From contig NZ_CP026004.1 in the NCBI RefSeq assembly GCF_003086895.1, positions 1,338,731 to 1,402,730 of the forward strand: a DNA stretch of 64,000 nucleotides, read 5' to 3'. The number at the start of each line of letters is the position of its first letter. Position 1 is the stretch's first letter. Below the pieces are notes generated by a model. That model ran no database searches. It saw only the letters and a program-made list of their open reading frames with translations, and had not been told where the DNA came from. The stretch comes from Stenotrophomonas sp. ESTM1D_MKCIP4_1 (GTDB taxonomy: Bacteria; Pseudomonadota; Gammaproteobacteria; Xanthomonadales; Xanthomonadaceae). The translations under genes and the position numbers were made by a program. This document shows positions 23,401 to 32,271 of the stretch, piece by piece.

Positions 23401-23585
23401 GAGAACTGTCGAAGGCGGGGTGGGTCCGGTTGAGGGGGTGTGAGCGCCATGGATGGCGCGACCAAGCCCCCATGGACGGGTTTACGGCGTCCCCCGCAAC
23501 CGGACCCACCCCGCCAACCCACGGAAAGTCGGCTTTTGAAGTTGACGTTGCCGTGTCTTGAAGCAGGTGCAGGGCTGCAAGCCCT
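23401..23585 (-). repeat. Structured interspersed element, copy C (reversed)
   Basis: Perfect 19-bp stem: 23414-23432 (GGCGGGGTGGGTCCGGTTG) with 23497-23515, extended by a further GGGGG/CCCCC pairing after one mismatch. Inner hairpin GCGCCATGGATGGCGC. On the minus strand it reads in the same order as copy A, from the GCAGGGCTTGCAGCCCTGC palindrome to TTCGACAGTTCTC. Confidence 0.75.
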
Positions 23586-23705
23586 GCCGACCCACACCCC
23601 CACCTTCCACCATTGGCCTACACATTCCCGGCCCGTTCCGCTGCGATAATGCCCGCCAGGGGCGACGCGCAGCGTGCGCGGGCGTAAGCAGATACAGGAA
23701 GTAGC

Positions 23706-25370
23706 GTGGGCGGCAGGCAGTGGCGTTACGGAACGGGGACAGTGCTGATCGTGCTGCTGATGGTGCTGGCCGCGCCATGGCTCGGCCATGCGCGTCCCGT
23801 CGAGGACGGCCGCGACTACCTGCTGGTCGGCGCCGCCACCGATGAACCCACGCCACATCGGGCCTGCACGGCGCAGATGCTGTCCGGTGATCGCCAGCAG
23901 ATCACCGTCGAAGCCCCGCCGGAAGGCTGGTCGGGACAGCCGCAGGCGCTGGATGTGTTCAATGTGTTTGCCGGTGAAGTCCGCCTGAAGCACGGCGACC
24001 GCGAGATCTGCGGCAACATGCACGACGCGCGCACCCGCGATTCCCGTTTCCGGGCTGGCATCGGCATGGTGGCGGTGCCGCCCGCCGGCAGCCACGAGCC
24101 GTTCGTGGTGTCCTGGCAGACACCGCTGAAGGCGCGCTGGGTACCGACCCTGAAGCTGGGCGCGCCCAGCCCCGTGCAGCAGAACGACACCGCACGCCTG
24201 CTGGTGCGCGCGGCCTGCATCGCCGTGGCCATTGCGCTGGCCCTGTCCGCGCTGATGGGCTACCTGACCACGCGCGACCGCAGCTTCCTCATCTACATCG
24301 GCGCCACCCTGGTGCTGGTCCTGTGGCAGGCCATCCTCGGCGGTCTCAGCGGCTACCCCGAGCCATGGCTGCGGGTGGGCGACCGTGGCGCGTGGTGGCT
24401 GCTGTCGCTGACCGCCGCCACCCAGGCCCTGGTGCTGCCCGCGCTGTGGCGCCTGTGCGGGGGGGATCGCCTGCTGCCGCGCTCGCGTCTGGCCCAGCAG
24501 CTGGTGCTGTGGGGCCTGCTGGGCGTGGCCCTGCTGGTGCCGGCGCTGGACCGGGCGGGCCTGGCGGTGGTGGCGATCGTGCTGCAGGGCAGTTTCGTCG
24601 GCGGCTGCCTGCTGTCGCTGGCCGTGGGTGTGTGGGCACGGCTGCGGGGTGATGCCTGGTCCGTGGCCGGACTGGCGGCGCTGGCCCCGATGCTGGTGCT
24701 GGTGCTGGCCGATCTGGGCCGCGCGCGCTGGCTGTACGAATACCGGGTGGAGGCGCTGCAGCTGGCCGTCACCTGGCTGCTGATGATGGCCGCCTACGCG
24801 CTCAACCTGCGGCTGGGGCGCCTGCGCCAGCAGCGCGACGAGATGCGCCAGTTGGCCGAGACCGACATGCTGACCGGCCTGCCCAACCGCCGCGCCGGCC
24901 TGCAGCAGCTGGCCCAGCAGCTGGAGCGGGTGCAGCGCGACGGCGGCCCGCTGGTGATCGGGTTCCTCGACATCGACCTGTTCAAGGACATCAACGACCG
25001 CCACGGCCATGCGGTCGGGGACCAGGTGCTGGTGGCCGTGGCCCAGGCGCTGCGCGCCGCCGTGCGCAACCAGGATGAGGTGGTGCGCATGGGCGGTGAG
25101 GAATTCCTGCTGCTGCTGCCGGGCATGCCGCGCGACATTGCGGCCACCCGCCTGGACCAGCTGCGCCAGCGCATCACCCAGATCTGCCAGGACCTGCAGG
25201 TGCCCGGCCTGGAAGTGACCGCCAGCATCGGCCTGGCGCAATGGCGCCCGGGCGAAGACGACCTGGCCGCGCTGCTGCGGCGGGCCGACCATGCCATGTA
25301 CGTGGCCAAGCGCAGCGGCCGGAACCGGGTGTTCGACGGCGAAACCGTCGATCCATTGCTGCCGGCGTGA
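23706..25370 (+). CDS. Membrane diguanylate cyclase, 7TM sensor plus GGEEF
   Basis: 554 aa. A signal peptide (IVLLMVLAAPWLGHA) precedes a ~150-residue periplasmic beta-rich region; seven hydrophobic segments follow (about 165-370), as in 7TMR-DISM sensors. The C-terminal GGDEF domain starts ETDMLTGLPNRRAG and has an intact GGEEF (about 463-467) with an RNQD product-inhibition site five residues before it. It should make c-di-GMP and be feedback-regulated. The start is GTG at 23706, with AGGA about 7 bp upstream. Separated from the EAL gene by the repeat island, and followed after 34 bp by rluF. Confidence 0.88.
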   Translation: MGGRQWRYGTGTVLIVLLMVLAAPWLGHARPVEDGRDYLLVGAATDEPTPHRACTAQMLSGDRQQITVEAPPEGWSGQPQALDVFNVFAGEVRLKHGDREICGNMHDARTRDSRFRAGIGMVAVPPAGSHEPFVVSWQTPLKARWVPTLKLGAPSPVQQNDTARLLVRAACIAVAIALALSALMGYLTTRDRSFLIYIGATLVLVLWQAILGGLSGYPEPWLRVGDRGAWWLLSLTAATQALVLPALWRLCGGDRLLPRSRLAQQLVLWGLLGVALLVPALDRAGLAVVAIVLQGSFVGGCLLSLAVGVWARLRGDAWSVAGLAALAPMLVLVLADLGRARWLYEYRVEALQLAVTWLLMMAAYALNLRLGRLRQQRDEMRQLAETDMLTGLPNRRAGLQQLAQQLERVQRDGGPLVIGFLDIDLFKDINDRHGHAVGDQVLVAVAQALRAAVRNQDEVVRMGGEEFLLLLPGMPRDIAATRLDQLRQRITQICQDLQVPGLEVTASIGLAQWRPGEDDLAALLRRADHAMYVAKRSGRNRVFDGETVDPLLPA

Positions 25371-25404
25371 CCCGGGCGGGGCGGGGATGGCCGATAATGG
25401 GGCC

Positions 25405-26127
25405 ATGACCATCCGACTGAACAAGTACATCGCCGAAACCGGCTTCTGCTCCCGCCGCGAGGCCGATCGCCTGATCGCCGCCCGCCGGGTCACCGTCAAC
25501 GGCCATCCTGGCGGTACCGGCGCCGTGGTCGGCGAGGGCGACACCGTCCTGGTCGATGGCCAGCCGCTGCAGGTGCGCGTGGCCCGCAAGCCTGGCGCCC
25601 GCCGCCACGTCTACATCGCGCTGAACAAGCCGGTGGGCGTGACCTGCACCACCGAGAGTTCGGTGAAGGGCAACATCGTCGACTTCGTCGGCCACGAGCA
25701 GCGCATCTTCCCGATCGGCCGCCTGGACAAGGAGTCGGAAGGGCTGATCCTGATGACCAGCAACGGCGACATCGTCAACCAGATCCTGCGCGCCGAGAAC
25801 GGCCACCAGAAGGAATACCTGGTGGCGGTGAACAAGCCGGTCACCGATGAGTTCCTGCGCGGCATGGCCCGTGGCGTTCGCATCCACGACCAGATGACCC
25901 TGCCGTGCCGCACGTCGCGCATCGCCAAGTTCGGTTTCCGCATCACCCTGGAGCAGGGCCTGAACCGGCAGATCCGCCTGATGGCGGCGGAGTTCGGGTA
26001 CCGCGTCACCCAGCTGCGCCGCGTGCGCATCGACAACATCAAGATCGGTGCGCTGAAGCCGGGCCAGTGGCGCAACCTGACCCAACAGGAACTGCAGGGG
26101 CTGCTGCCGAAACAGCAGGATTGGTAA
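25405..26127 (+). CDS. rluF: 23S rRNA pseudouridine synthase RluF
   Basis: 240 aa. An N-terminal S4 domain (IRLNKYIAETGFCSRREADRL) precedes the RsuA/RluB/E/F catalytic domain with the active-site Asp in PIGRLDKESEGLIL (about residue 107). The short basic loops and the FGFRITLEQGLNRQIRLM region fit RluF, which makes pseudouridine at position 2604 of 23S rRNA in E. coli. The start at 25405 is the first ATG giving the family-like MTIRLNKYI. Exact target nucleotide is inferred. Confidence 0.88.
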   Translation: MTIRLNKYIAETGFCSRREADRLIAARRVTVNGHPGGTGAVVGEGDTVLVDGQPLQVRVARKPGARRHVYIALNKPVGVTCTTESSVKGNIVDFVGHEQRIFPIGRLDKESEGLILMTSNGDIVNQILRAENGHQKEYLVAVNKPVTDEFLRGMARGVRIHDQMTLPCRTSRIAKFGFRITLEQGLNRQIRLMAAEFGYRVTQLRRVRIDNIKIGALKPGQWRNLTQQELQGLLPKQQDW

Positions 26128-26136
26128 CGCGCGTCT

Positions 26137-26161
26137 GTAGAGCCGAGCCCACGCTCGGCTG
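26137..26161 (+). repeat. SMAG-type repeat
   Basis: GTAGAGCCGAGCCCACGCTCGGCTG: GTAG head and a 9-bp stem. Lies between rluF and the GAF-GGEEF gene. Confidence 0.8.
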
Positions 26162-26215
26162 GCGGACGGCATGATCGGCTAGACTCCGCAGTGACCTGCC
26201 GGAACATGACGCTGC

Positions 26216-27286
26216 ATGATCAAGCCCGACAAGCCCGCCAACGAAGCGCTGCGCCTGGAGGCGCTGTACCGCTATCGCATCCTCGATTCGGAGCGCGAGA
26301 AATCCTTCGATGACCTGGTGGTCATCGCCAAGGCGGTATGCGGCACGACGATGGCCGCCGTCACCCTGATCGACGTTGAACGGCAGTGGTTCAAGTCGAT
26401 CCAGGGCATCGATGCCGCCGAGAACCTGCGCAGTGAATCGATGTGCGGCCACGCCATTCTGCAGCCGCGCGAGATCATGGTGGTGGAGGATGCGCAGCAG
26501 GACATCCGCTTCCACGACAACCCGGTGGTGACCGGCGACCCCCACGTGCGCTTCTATGCCGGTGCGCCGCTGATCAGCAGCGATGGCCTGCCGCTGGGCA
26601 CGTTGTGTGTGTTCGACCCGAACCCGCAGCACCTGGCGCCGGACAAGGCCGAAGCGCTGGCCGCGCTCTCGCGCCAGGTCATGCTGGTGATGGAACTGCG
26701 CCGCTTCGCGCTGGATATCCAGAGCCACATGGTGCAGCGCGATGACTACGAGCGTCTGCTGGCCGAGTATCACGACGTGCTGCTGGCGCAGAACGCCGAC
26801 CTGACCGAACAGAGCCGCACCGATGCGTTGACCGGGCTGCCGAACCGGCGCGCGATGGCCGCAGCGCTGCAGGACGCCGTGGTCAGCGCCGATGGCCAGC
26901 CCCGGCAGACCTGCGTGGCCCTGGTTGATATCGACCATTTCAAGCACATCAACGACTTCCAGGGCCATGCCACCGGCGACCGGGTGCTGGCCGAGCTGGG
27001 CGTGCTGCTGCGCTCGCATTTCTCCGGCCGCGGCATGGCCGCGCGCTATGGCGGCGAGGAATTCGTGGCGCTGATGCCGGACGTGGACCTGCGCACCGCC
27101 GAACTGCAGTGCGAGTTCCTGCGCATGGCCGTGGCCGACCTGCCGCTGGGCTTCCCGGTGACGGTCAGCATCGGCGTGGCCCAGTACCAGGCCGGCGAAA
27201 CCACCGACCAGACCCTGGCCCGTGCCGACGCCGCGCTGTACCGGGCCAAGGGCAACGGCCGCAACCGGGTGGAACTGGCGCCGTAA
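26216..27286 (+). CDS. GAF-domain diguanylate cyclase
   Basis: 356 aa, soluble. Residues about 15-165 are a GAF domain (FDDLVVIAKAVCGTTMAAVTLID ... MCGHAILQP) of the kind found next to GGDEF domains. The cyclase domain begins RTDALTGLPNRRAM and has an intact GGEEF (about 279-283). The position of the inhibitory RxxD site reads SGRG, so product inhibition through that site looks lost. Third GGDEF protein within 6.6 kb. It is followed by a cluster of four SMAG repeats. Confidence 0.9.
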   Translation: MIKPDKPANEALRLEALYRYRILDSEREKSFDDLVVIAKAVCGTTMAAVTLIDVERQWFKSIQGIDAAENLRSESMCGHAILQPREIMVVEDAQQDIRFHDNPVVTGDPHVRFYAGAPLISSDGLPLGTLCVFDPNPQHLAPDKAEALAALSRQVMLVMELRRFALDIQSHMVQRDDYERLLAEYHDVLLAQNADLTEQSRTDALTGLPNRRAMAAALQDAVVSADGQPRQTCVALVDIDHFKHINDFQGHATGDRVLAELGVLLRSHFSGRGMAARYGGEEFVALMPDVDLRTAELQCEFLRMAVADLPLGFPVTVSIGVAQYQAGETTDQTLARADAALYRAKGNGRNRVELAP

Positions 27287-27301
27287 ACCGCTGAGCGGCC
27301 C

Positions 27302-27450
27302 GTAGAGTCGAGCTCGCTCGACTGCTGTTCGCCGTTCGCTTTTCGTAGAGTCGAGCTTGCTCGACTGCTTTTCGCATGAGGCAGAGAGCAGTCGAGCAAG
27401 CTCCACTCTACAGAACGTCGGGAAGAGCAGTCGAGCAAGCTCGACTCTAC
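27302..27450. repeat. Four SMAG repeats, two in each direction
   Basis: Forward copies GTAGAGTCGAGC-TCGCTCGACTGCT at 27302-27325 and 27345-27368; reverse copies at 27387-27411 (one mismatch in the stem) and 27426-27450. They lie between the converging GAF-GGEEF and EamA genes. Confidence 0.85.
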
Positions 27451-27472
27451 CGAACGAGGCAAACGCGGCCCA

Positions 27473-28420
27473 TCAATCGGCGATGTTGCGTGCCTCGGCC
27501 GTGCCCAGGATTTCCGGGTGCTGCACCGGCTTGCGGCGGTTCAGCAGCGGGTGCAGGAACACCGCGCCAACAATGATCGCCACGCCCAGGTAGAACCACG
27601 GCGTCACTTCATGCTGCTCGTGCAGCAGCACCACGGCCAGCAGCACGGCGTAGACCGGTTCCAGGTTGGTCACCAGCTGCACGGTGTAGGCGCTGAGGTG
27701 GCGCAGGGCGACCAGCGCCAGGGCGAACGGCAGCAGCGTGCAAACGCCGGCCAGTACCAGCAGCAGGATGCCGTCGTGCAGGGTGGGCACCACCCACAAC
27801 GGGCTGGCCAGCGCCGGCAGCAGGTAGGGCATCAGCGGTGCCAGCAGGGTCAGGGTGAGCGTGCCGGCGCCCAGTTCCAGCGCGGTGACCGTCAGCGGAT
27901 CGGCATGGCTGACCATGCGCTTGTTGAGCGAGCCGAACACGGCGACCAGCAGCGCCGACAGCGCGCCGACCAGCACGCCCAGGCGCATCCCATCGGGCAC
28001 GCCGCCCACGACAAGGGCCACACCGGGCAGTACCGCCAGGCCAAACGCCAGCTCGCGCAGCTGGAACGGCCGCTTGGCCACCCAGGGTTCGATGATGGAA
28101 GTGAACACCGGCGCCAGTGCGATGCAGGTGGCCGCCACCGAGGCATTGGCCAGTTTCACCGCGCCATAGAAGGTCAGCCAGTGCAGGGCGACCAGCGCAC
28201 CAATACCGGCGTAGCCGGCCACGTGCCGCAGTGGCAGGGTGCGCAGACCCCGCCAGACCCGTGGCAGCAGGGCCAGCATGGCCACCACCAGCAGCATGCG
28301 CCACCACACCAGCGGCAGCGCCGGCAGGGTGATCAGCTTGCCGAGGATGGCGGTGACACCCCACAACAGGACACAGAAATGGATCTGCCAGAGCGCTTTG
28401 CGGGTATCGGGGGTCGTCAT
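27473..28420 (-). CDS. EamA-family (DMT) transporter
   Basis: 315 aa with ten hydrophobic helices in two homologous halves, the normal EamA layout (first WQIHFCVLLWGVTAILGKL; second half from AVFGSLNKRMV). Members export or import small metabolites such as amino acids or nucleobases; the substrate here cannot be told. The ATG at 28420 (MTTPDTRKALWQ) is used; another six codons upstream is possible and neither has a convincing ribosome site. It starts about 78 bp from the divergent Pr6Pr gene. Confidence 0.85.
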   Translation of the reverse strand: MTTPDTRKALWQIHFCVLLWGVTAILGKLITLPALPLVWWRMLLVVAMLALLPRVWRGLRTLPLRHVAGYAGIGALVALHWLTFYGAVKLANASVAATCIALAPVFTSIIEPWVAKRPFQLRELAFGLAVLPGVALVVGGVPDGMRLGVLVGALSALLVAVFGSLNKRMVSHADPLTVTALELGAGTLTLTLLAPLMPYLLPALASPLWVVPTLHDGILLLVLAGVCTLLPFALALVALRHLSAYTVQLVTNLEPVYAVLLAVVLLHEQHEVTPWFYLGVAIIVGAVFLHPLLNRRKPVQHPEILGTAEARNIAD

Positions 28421-28498
28421 CGGTGTATTGTGCGGCAAGCGCGGGCGGCCGGCGATGGTGATGGGCTGCCTGCCCGATCCTGACCCTGGAGCCTGTGC

Positions 28499-29113
28499 AT
28501 GCCTGCCGACCGCCTGCTGCTGCGAGGTTGGGCCGCGGTGACCGCGCTGGTCGCCGCCGCGTCACTGCTGCTGCAGTATCTACTGCTGGTCAATGGCCCC
28601 GGCGGCAGCGCGGGCATTGCCGCTGCAACCCTGCGCTTCTTCGGTTACTTCACCATCCTCAGCAACCTGGCGGTGAGCCTGGGCTGCCTGTGGCTGATGA
28701 GCGGCCGGCCGATGCGCGCGACGCCCGCGGCCGTGCTGGCGCTGTGCATCGGCGTGACCGGCCTGGTCTATGCGGTGGCCCTGCAGGGGCTGTGGCGGCC
28801 CACCGGCCTGCAGTGGTGGGTCGACATGGGCCTGCACTACGCTGTGCCTCTGCTGTATCTGGGCGGCTGGCTGCTGCTGTTGCCGCACGGGGGCCTGCGC
28901 TGGCGCGCGCTGGGCAGGGTGCTGCTGGTGCCGGTGGCCTACCTGGGCTGGGCGATGCTGGTGGCCGCGCTGATCGGGCAGGCACCGTATCCTTTCCTGG
29001 AATGGCAGCGGATCGGCGCGATGGCGTTCGCGCTCAACGTGCTGCGCGTGGCCGGCGTGTTCGTGCTGGGCTGGACGCTGCTGTGGGCGCTGGATCGCTG
29101 GCGCCGTCGCTGA
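28499..29113 (+). CDS. Pr6Pr-family six-helix membrane protein
   Basis: 204 aa with six transmembrane segments. The segment LRFFGYFTILSNLAVSL after helix 1, and LHYAVPLLYLGGWLL and YPFLEW later, match the Pr6Pr/FAR-17a-like family of bacterial six-helix proteins. Function unknown. Its 3' end overlaps the 3' end of the opposite-strand DUF72 gene by 80 bp. Confidence 0.8.
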   Translation: MPADRLLLRGWAAVTALVAAASLLLQYLLLVNGPGGSAGIAAATLRFFGYFTILSNLAVSLGCLWLMSGRPMRATPAAVLALCIGVTGLVYAVALQGLWRPTGLQWWVDMGLHYAVPLLYLGGWLLLLPHGGLRWRALGRVLLVPVAYLGWAMLVAALIGQAPYPFLEWQRIGAMAFALNVLRVAGVFVLGWTLLWALDRWRRR

Positions 29114-29918
29114 GCCGCTGCAGGGCCATCGCCGCCGCCGGGTTGCGGGCCTTGCCCGCGCCGATGCACAGCAGGTAGACCTCACGCGGCTGCGGCGCGG
29201 TCGGTTCGGCCAGGCAGGGCAGGTCGTCCACCGGTTCGCCCTGCGACCAGCGCCGCGCCCGTTCGGCCCAGCGCAGCAGCTGCGGGCGTGGCAGGCCGTC
29301 GCGCAGGCGCGCCTTGCTGCGCTTGATGCGGGCGTAGACGAAGCCCGCGCTGACATCGCCGTGCAGCGGCGCTTCGTCGCTGTCCTCGATGACCAGCGCC
29401 ACGCCATGGCGGCGTGCGGCGGCGACCAGCGCAGGTCCATGCACCAGGGCATTGCGCACTTCCAGCGCATGCTGCAGCGGCACGCCCTGCAGTGTCCTGG
29501 GCAGCGCGGCCATCAGCGCTTCCAATGCCACCGCGTCAGCCGGGTGCCTGGGGTCGAACTGCCACAGCAGCGGACCCAGCCGGTCACCCAACGCCAGCGC
29601 GGCCTGCAGGAAAGGCGCGGCCGCTTCGACGGTGGACGATAGATCGCGTCGCTGCACGAGATAACGCGGCGCTTTCATCGAAAAGCGGAAACCGTCCGGT
29701 GTCTGTGCGGCCCATTGCGCGCACTGCGCTTCCGTAGGCGTGCGATAGAACGTGCCATTGATTTCGATGCAGCGCAGCGCATGGCTGGCGTGGGCCAACT
29801 CCTCGCGCTGCGGCAGGCCCTGCGGGTAGAACATGCCGCCGCGCCATTCCGGGAACACCCAGCCGCCGATGCCGCAACGGATCGCTGCGGGCGTCACTGG
29901 CCGTGGTCCGCGCGCCAT
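29034..29918 (-). CDS. DUF72 family protein
   Basis: 294 aa. A TIM-barrel-like DUF72 protein: IRCGIGGWVFPEWRGGMFYP at the start, EINGTFYRTPT, FSMKAPRYL, LLWQFDPR, EVRNALVH and VIEDSD are the family's conserved strands. The biochemical role is unsettled. The start at 29918 is chosen over the in-frame ATG at 29942; it overlaps the VOC gene upstream by 25 bp. The last ~27 residues (Pro/Ala/Arg-rich) are unlike the family and lie in the 80-bp overlap with the converging Pr6Pr gene. Confidence 0.85.
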   Translation of the reverse strand: MARGPRPVTPAAIRCGIGGWVFPEWRGGMFYPQGLPQREELAHASHALRCIEINGTFYRTPTEAQCAQWAAQTPDGFRFSMKAPRYLVQRRDLSSTVEAAAPFLQAALALGDRLGPLLWQFDPRHPADAVALEALMAALPRTLQGVPLQHALEVRNALVHGPALVAAARRHGVALVIEDSDEAPLHGDVSAGFVYARIKRSKARLRDGLPRPQLLRWAERARRWSQGEPVDDLPCLAEPTAPQPREVYLLCIGAGKARNPAAAMALQRLSDGASDPAPTAASSPARTRRPRAAR

Positions 29919-30337
29919 GGATCGTAGCTGCCGAACCACCACAGGTAACCTTCCGGATCGGCGCAGGCATAGCCGCGCCCGCCGTAGTCCTGGTCGGCGA
30001 TGTCGATGACGATGCGCGCACCGGCCGCCTTGGCCCGCGCGTAGTGCGCGTCCGCGTCGGCAACGATGACGCAGGCGCTCTGCGTCTGCCGCCCGTCGAC
30101 CTCGTCAGGCATGACGGCCAGCTCCGACCATTCGCCTCCATTGCTGGCCGAGCCGAGCATGATCATGCCGCTGCCGAATACCAGCTGCGCGTGGAAGACC
30201 GTTTCGCCTTCGGCGTATACCGCCTGGGCATGGAAGCCGAACGCGCGCTGCAGCCAGTCGATGGCGGCCAGCGCATCGCGGTAGCGCAGGCACGGAATGA
30301 TGGTGGAACCGGTGGCGGATGGATCGCTGTGGGCCAT
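29894..30337 (-). CDS. VOC-superfamily protein (glyoxalase/bleomycin-resistance fold)
   Basis: 147 aa. A tandem beta-alpha-beta-beta-beta fold: IIPCLRYRDALAAIDWLQRAFGF, the central GSGMIMLGSAS, and DPEGYLWWFGSYDP at the end. The sequence resembles the PhnB-like/glyoxalase branch often annotated as a glyoxalase. Substrate and metal dependence are unknown. Likely co-transcribed with the overlapping DUF72 gene downstream. Confidence 0.85.
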   Translation of the reverse strand: MAHSDPSATGSTIIPCLRYRDALAAIDWLQRAFGFHAQAVYAEGETVFHAQLVFGSGMIMLGSASNGGEWSELAVMPDEVDGRQTQSACVIVADADAHYARAKAAGARIVIDIADQDYGGRGYACADPEGYLWWFGSYDPWRADHGQ

Positions 30338-30447
30338 GACACCCCTCCTATGGCACAGGCCAGCATCGGCCGGCGGCCGTTACCATCGCGCGAAACCCCG
30401 GTGACGGCCTGCACATGGCCGCAACCCCCGTTCGGAGATCGTGCTGG

Positions 30448-32022
30448 ATGAACAACTGGATTGGAGGCGCCGTGCTGATGGCCTGCGTGACGATGGCGAA
30501 TGCGGCCGAGACCGCGCCGACCCCGGCGCAGCTGCAGGACCTGGATGCAACCGTCGAGCGCGTCCGCGCGCAGTTCGACGTGCCCGGCGTCGCCGTGGCC
30601 GTGGTCAAGGATGGCCAGGTGGTGCTGGAACGGGGCTGGGGGGTACGCGAGCTGGGCAAGCCTGCCGCCGTGCAGGCCGACACGCTCTTTGCCATCGCCT
30701 CCAACACCAAGGCGTTTACCGCCACGTCGCTGAACCTGCTGGCCGAGGATGGCAAGCTGAAGATGGACGACAAGGTGATCGACCATCTGCCGTCGTTCCG
30801 CATGTCCGACCCGTTCGTGACCGGGCAGATGACGATCCGCGACCTGCTGTCGCACCGCAGCGGCCTGAGCCTGGGCGCCGGTGACCTGCTGTTCTGGCCG
30901 ACCACCTCCTACAGCAACGCCGAGGTGGTGCAGCGGCTGGGCCAGGTGCCGCTGAAGGGTGGCTTCCGCGAGCGCTATGCGTACGACAACATTCTCTATG
31001 CGGTCGCCCAACAGGTGATCGAAAAGGTGTCGGGCTTGAGCTACCAGCAGTTCCTGCAGACGCGCATCTTCGACAAGGTGGGCATGGCCGGCACGCGCTA
31101 CAACGCCGACCACCTGCAGCCGGGGGACAACGCGGCCATCGGCCACGCGAAGTACGATTTCAAGGATCTGCGCACCGTCGCGCCGTTGACCTGGTCGAAC
31201 AATGCCGGTGCCGGCGGCATCTATTCCAGCGCACATGACATGGCGCGCTGGATGCAGGTGCAGCTGGCCGAGGGCAAGCTGGCCGACGGCACGCCGCTGT
31301 TCAGTGCCAAGACCCAGAAAGAGATGTGGCAGATGATCACCCCGCAGGCCATCGCCGCGCCGAGCGTGCCGGAGCTGGCGCCGGCGCGTGCCAACTTTGC
31401 CGGGTATGGCGAAGGCTGGAGCCTGAGCGATTACCGGGGGCAGAAGCTGGTCTGGCACACCGGCGGCTGGCCGGGCATGGTCTCGCGCCTGACCCTGGTG
31501 CCGGGGCAGCAGCTGGGCGTGGTCGTGCTGACCAACCAGGAATCCGGTGCCGCGTTCAACGCGATCACCTTGAGCGTGCTCGATGCCTACCTGGGCGGTG
31601 AAAAGCATGACTGGGTCGATGCCTATGCCAAGGGCGTGGCCAAGGGCCAGGACAAGGCCGATGAAGCCTGGGCCAAGCACCAGGCCGCGCGCGCCAAGGG
31701 CAGCACGCCGTCGCTGCCGCTGGCCGGTTATGCGGCCACCTATCGTGACCGCTGGTATGGCGACATGGTGGTGTCGGTGGAAGGCAAGGGCCTGCGCCTG
31801 CGCTTTGCGAAGACCGCGCAGTTGAGCGGCCGGCTGGAGCACTGGCAGCACGACACCTTCATCGTGCGCTGGGATGATCGTTCGCTCAACGCCGATGCGT
31901 TCGTGAACTTCAGCCTGGACCCGGATGGCAAGGTGCGTGAGGTACGCATGCAGTCGATCTCGGACCTGACCGATTTCAGCTTCGATTTCCAGGACCTGCT
32001 GTTCACCCCGGTCACCCCGTAG
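30448..32022 (+). CDS. Periplasmic serine hydrolase, beta-lactamase class C fold with DUF3471 tail
   Basis: 524 aa. A signal peptide (GGAVLMACVTMANAA) precedes a penicillin-binding/beta-lactamase-like domain: SxxK as SNTK (about 85-88), the second motif as YDN (about 178-180) and HTG in place of KTG (about 337-339). The last ~120 residues (LAGYAATYRDRWYGDMVV) match DUF3471. Proteins of this type are usually esterases, peptidases or D-amino-acid hydrolases rather than true beta-lactamases. I start at 30448 because the upstream 11 codons do not fit a signal peptide. Confidence 0.87.
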   Translation: MNNWIGGAVLMACVTMANAAETAPTPAQLQDLDATVERVRAQFDVPGVAVAVVKDGQVVLERGWGVRELGKPAAVQADTLFAIASNTKAFTATSLNLLAEDGKLKMDDKVIDHLPSFRMSDPFVTGQMTIRDLLSHRSGLSLGAGDLLFWPTTSYSNAEVVQRLGQVPLKGGFRERYAYDNILYAVAQQVIEKVSGLSYQQFLQTRIFDKVGMAGTRYNADHLQPGDNAAIGHAKYDFKDLRTVAPLTWSNNAGAGGIYSSAHDMARWMQVQLAEGKLADGTPLFSAKTQKEMWQMITPQAIAAPSVPELAPARANFAGYGEGWSLSDYRGQKLVWHTGGWPGMVSRLTLVPGQQLGVVVLTNQESGAAFNAITLSVLDAYLGGEKHDWVDAYAKGVAKGQDKADEAWAKHQAARAKGSTPSLPLAGYAATYRDRWYGDMVVSVEGKGLRLRFAKTAQLSGRLEHWQHDTFIVRWDDRSLNADAFVNFSLDPDGKVREVRMQSISDLTDFSFDFQDLLFTPVTP

Positions 32023-32034
32023 CGGTAGTGCCGG

Positions 32035-32205
32035 CCGCTGGCCGGGTACGCGTCCGCGCATTCGCGCTGACGCTCCCACAGTTCGCTGCGCGAACCGTGG
32101 TCCCCACTCACCAACACCCTAACCCCGCGCCTGCGGCGCTGCCCCCGTACACCGGGGGCCGGCACTACCGTCCCGGCGGATGCGTACCCGGCCAGCGGCC
32201 CGCAC
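32035..32205. repeat. Interrupted pair of SMAG-like repeats
   Basis: GTAGTGCCGGCCGCTGGCC begins at 32035 and runs into GGGTACGCGTCCGC. About 100 bp later a hairpin (CCCCCGTACACCGGGGG) abuts the reversed head CCGGCACTAC at 32159-32168, then GGCGGATGCGTACCCGGCC, the complement of the first segment. The block looks like one long, imperfect inverted repeat. Confidence 0.6.
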
Positions 32206-32271
32206 GATCCGGAACACAGGGCACACACCGGCCATGGGATAATCGCCAGGCTGATCTGGCGAGGGAATGTG

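Larger units (their letters stand above)
23091..23705. other. 615-bp repeat island between two c-di-GMP genes
   Basis: No gene seen. Two copies of the ~180-bp structured element face each other (B at 23098-23281, C reversed at 23401-23585). Between them lie a SMAG-like palindrome (23295-23319) and a reversed degenerate GGGGTC palindrome (23349-23385). The last ~100 bp must hold the promoter of the next gene. Confidence 0.7.

Noticed and set aside
30448..32022. Antibiotic-resistance beta-lactamase
   Set aside because: It has HTG rather than KTG and a DUF3471 tail, typical of other serine hydrolases; resistance cannot be claimed.
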